A DNA stretch of 64,000 nt. Source: FEN-1350 sp964643355. GTDB taxonomy: Bacteria; Planctomycetota; Phycisphaerae; Sedimentisphaerales; Anaerohalosphaeraceae. Below the pieces are notes generated by a model, which was given only the letters and a program-made list of their open reading frames with translations, was not told the origin of the DNA and searched no databases. Positions 63,877-64,000 of the stretch are shown here, piece after piece. Each line of letters starts with the position of its first letter. Positions within the stretch are counted from its first letter, which is position 1. The stretch spans positions 1-64,000 of the forward strand of contig CAZXPW010000021.1 of assembly GCA_964643355.1 (NCBI GenBank), written 5' to 3'. Made by a program: the position numbers and the translations under genes.

Positions 63877-64000
63877 CCGGTTCCCTCACAGCCATTGTCC
63901 GGTGTTGGCCGAAAACAGTCTCCCCCCGGCCGATTGGGATTTCATCGTCGCGCTGAACAACTGGATCCCGAGCGTTCGGTCATCCTGACTACCCGGTACA

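Noticed and set aside
63897..64000. Open frame from a TTG after the small membrane protein
   Set aside because: Only about 34 codons are available, with no recognisable motif; another frame ends in a stop nearby. Too little to call.

Overview
The window is a dense, GC-moderate block from a flagellated Gram-negative bacterium. P-ring and L-ring genes (flgI, flgH, flgA) imply an outer membrane. Two sigma-54 enhancer-binding regulators, perfect -24/-12 promoters and many TPR proteins suit a Planctomycetota/Phycisphaerae-like lineage. That placement is inference from gene style; there is no rRNA or other marker gene here.

Layout: (1) 1-52.6 kb is read almost entirely on the minus strand. Transcription enters at flgD (52.6 kb) from a sigma-54 promoter and runs through hook, rod and ring genes: flgD, flgE, a PilZ-domain protein, flgF, flgG, flgA, flgH, flgI, flgJ, flgN-like, flgK and flgL (to 40.7 kb). 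It continues without a strand switch into a roughly 40 kb surface-glycan and probable flagellin-glycosylation island. (2) 32-40.7 kb holds TPR-glycosyltransferases, GT9 and GT2 enzymes, a small FliT/FlgN-like coiled-coil protein, a cupin and a radical SAM protein. (3) 22.5-31.7 kb holds three glycosyltransferase-type proteins, two tandem methyltransferases, radical SAM/SPASM enzymes and a split transketolase. (4) 0-22.2 kb holds another radical SAM/SPASM enzyme, a zinc-type C-methyltransferase, a DegT aminotransferase, a sulfotransferase and two tandem TIGR04372 glycosyltransferases. It also carries a legionaminic-acid-type nonulosonate pathway: LegB, a formyltransferase, LegG/NeuC, LegI/NeuB, PtmE-like and a CMP-nonulosonate synthetase. 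An acetamidino-forming HisF/HisH/PseA trio follows, then two very large multidomain transferases and, at the left edge, the N-terminus of a second DegT aminotransferase.

(5) 53-64 kb is on the plus strand. It holds a sigma-54 activator with an altered GAFTSA loop, then a second sigma-54 promoter driving a membrane-anchored TPR protein, a secreted TPR-like protein, a second activator (normal GAFTGA, receiver lacking its phospho-acceptor), fliL, fliM, fliN, flhA and a small membrane protein.

How they fit: the two activators probably drive the flagellar class genes. The nonulosonate block makes an activated, probably N-formylated and acetamidino-substituted legionaminic-type sugar. The glycosyltransferases, methyltransferases, sulfotransferase and radical SAM enzymes would assemble and decorate a complex glycan, plausibly on the flagellin exported by the adjacent apparatus. 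No flagellin gene, tRNA, rRNA, IS element or CRISPR array was seen.
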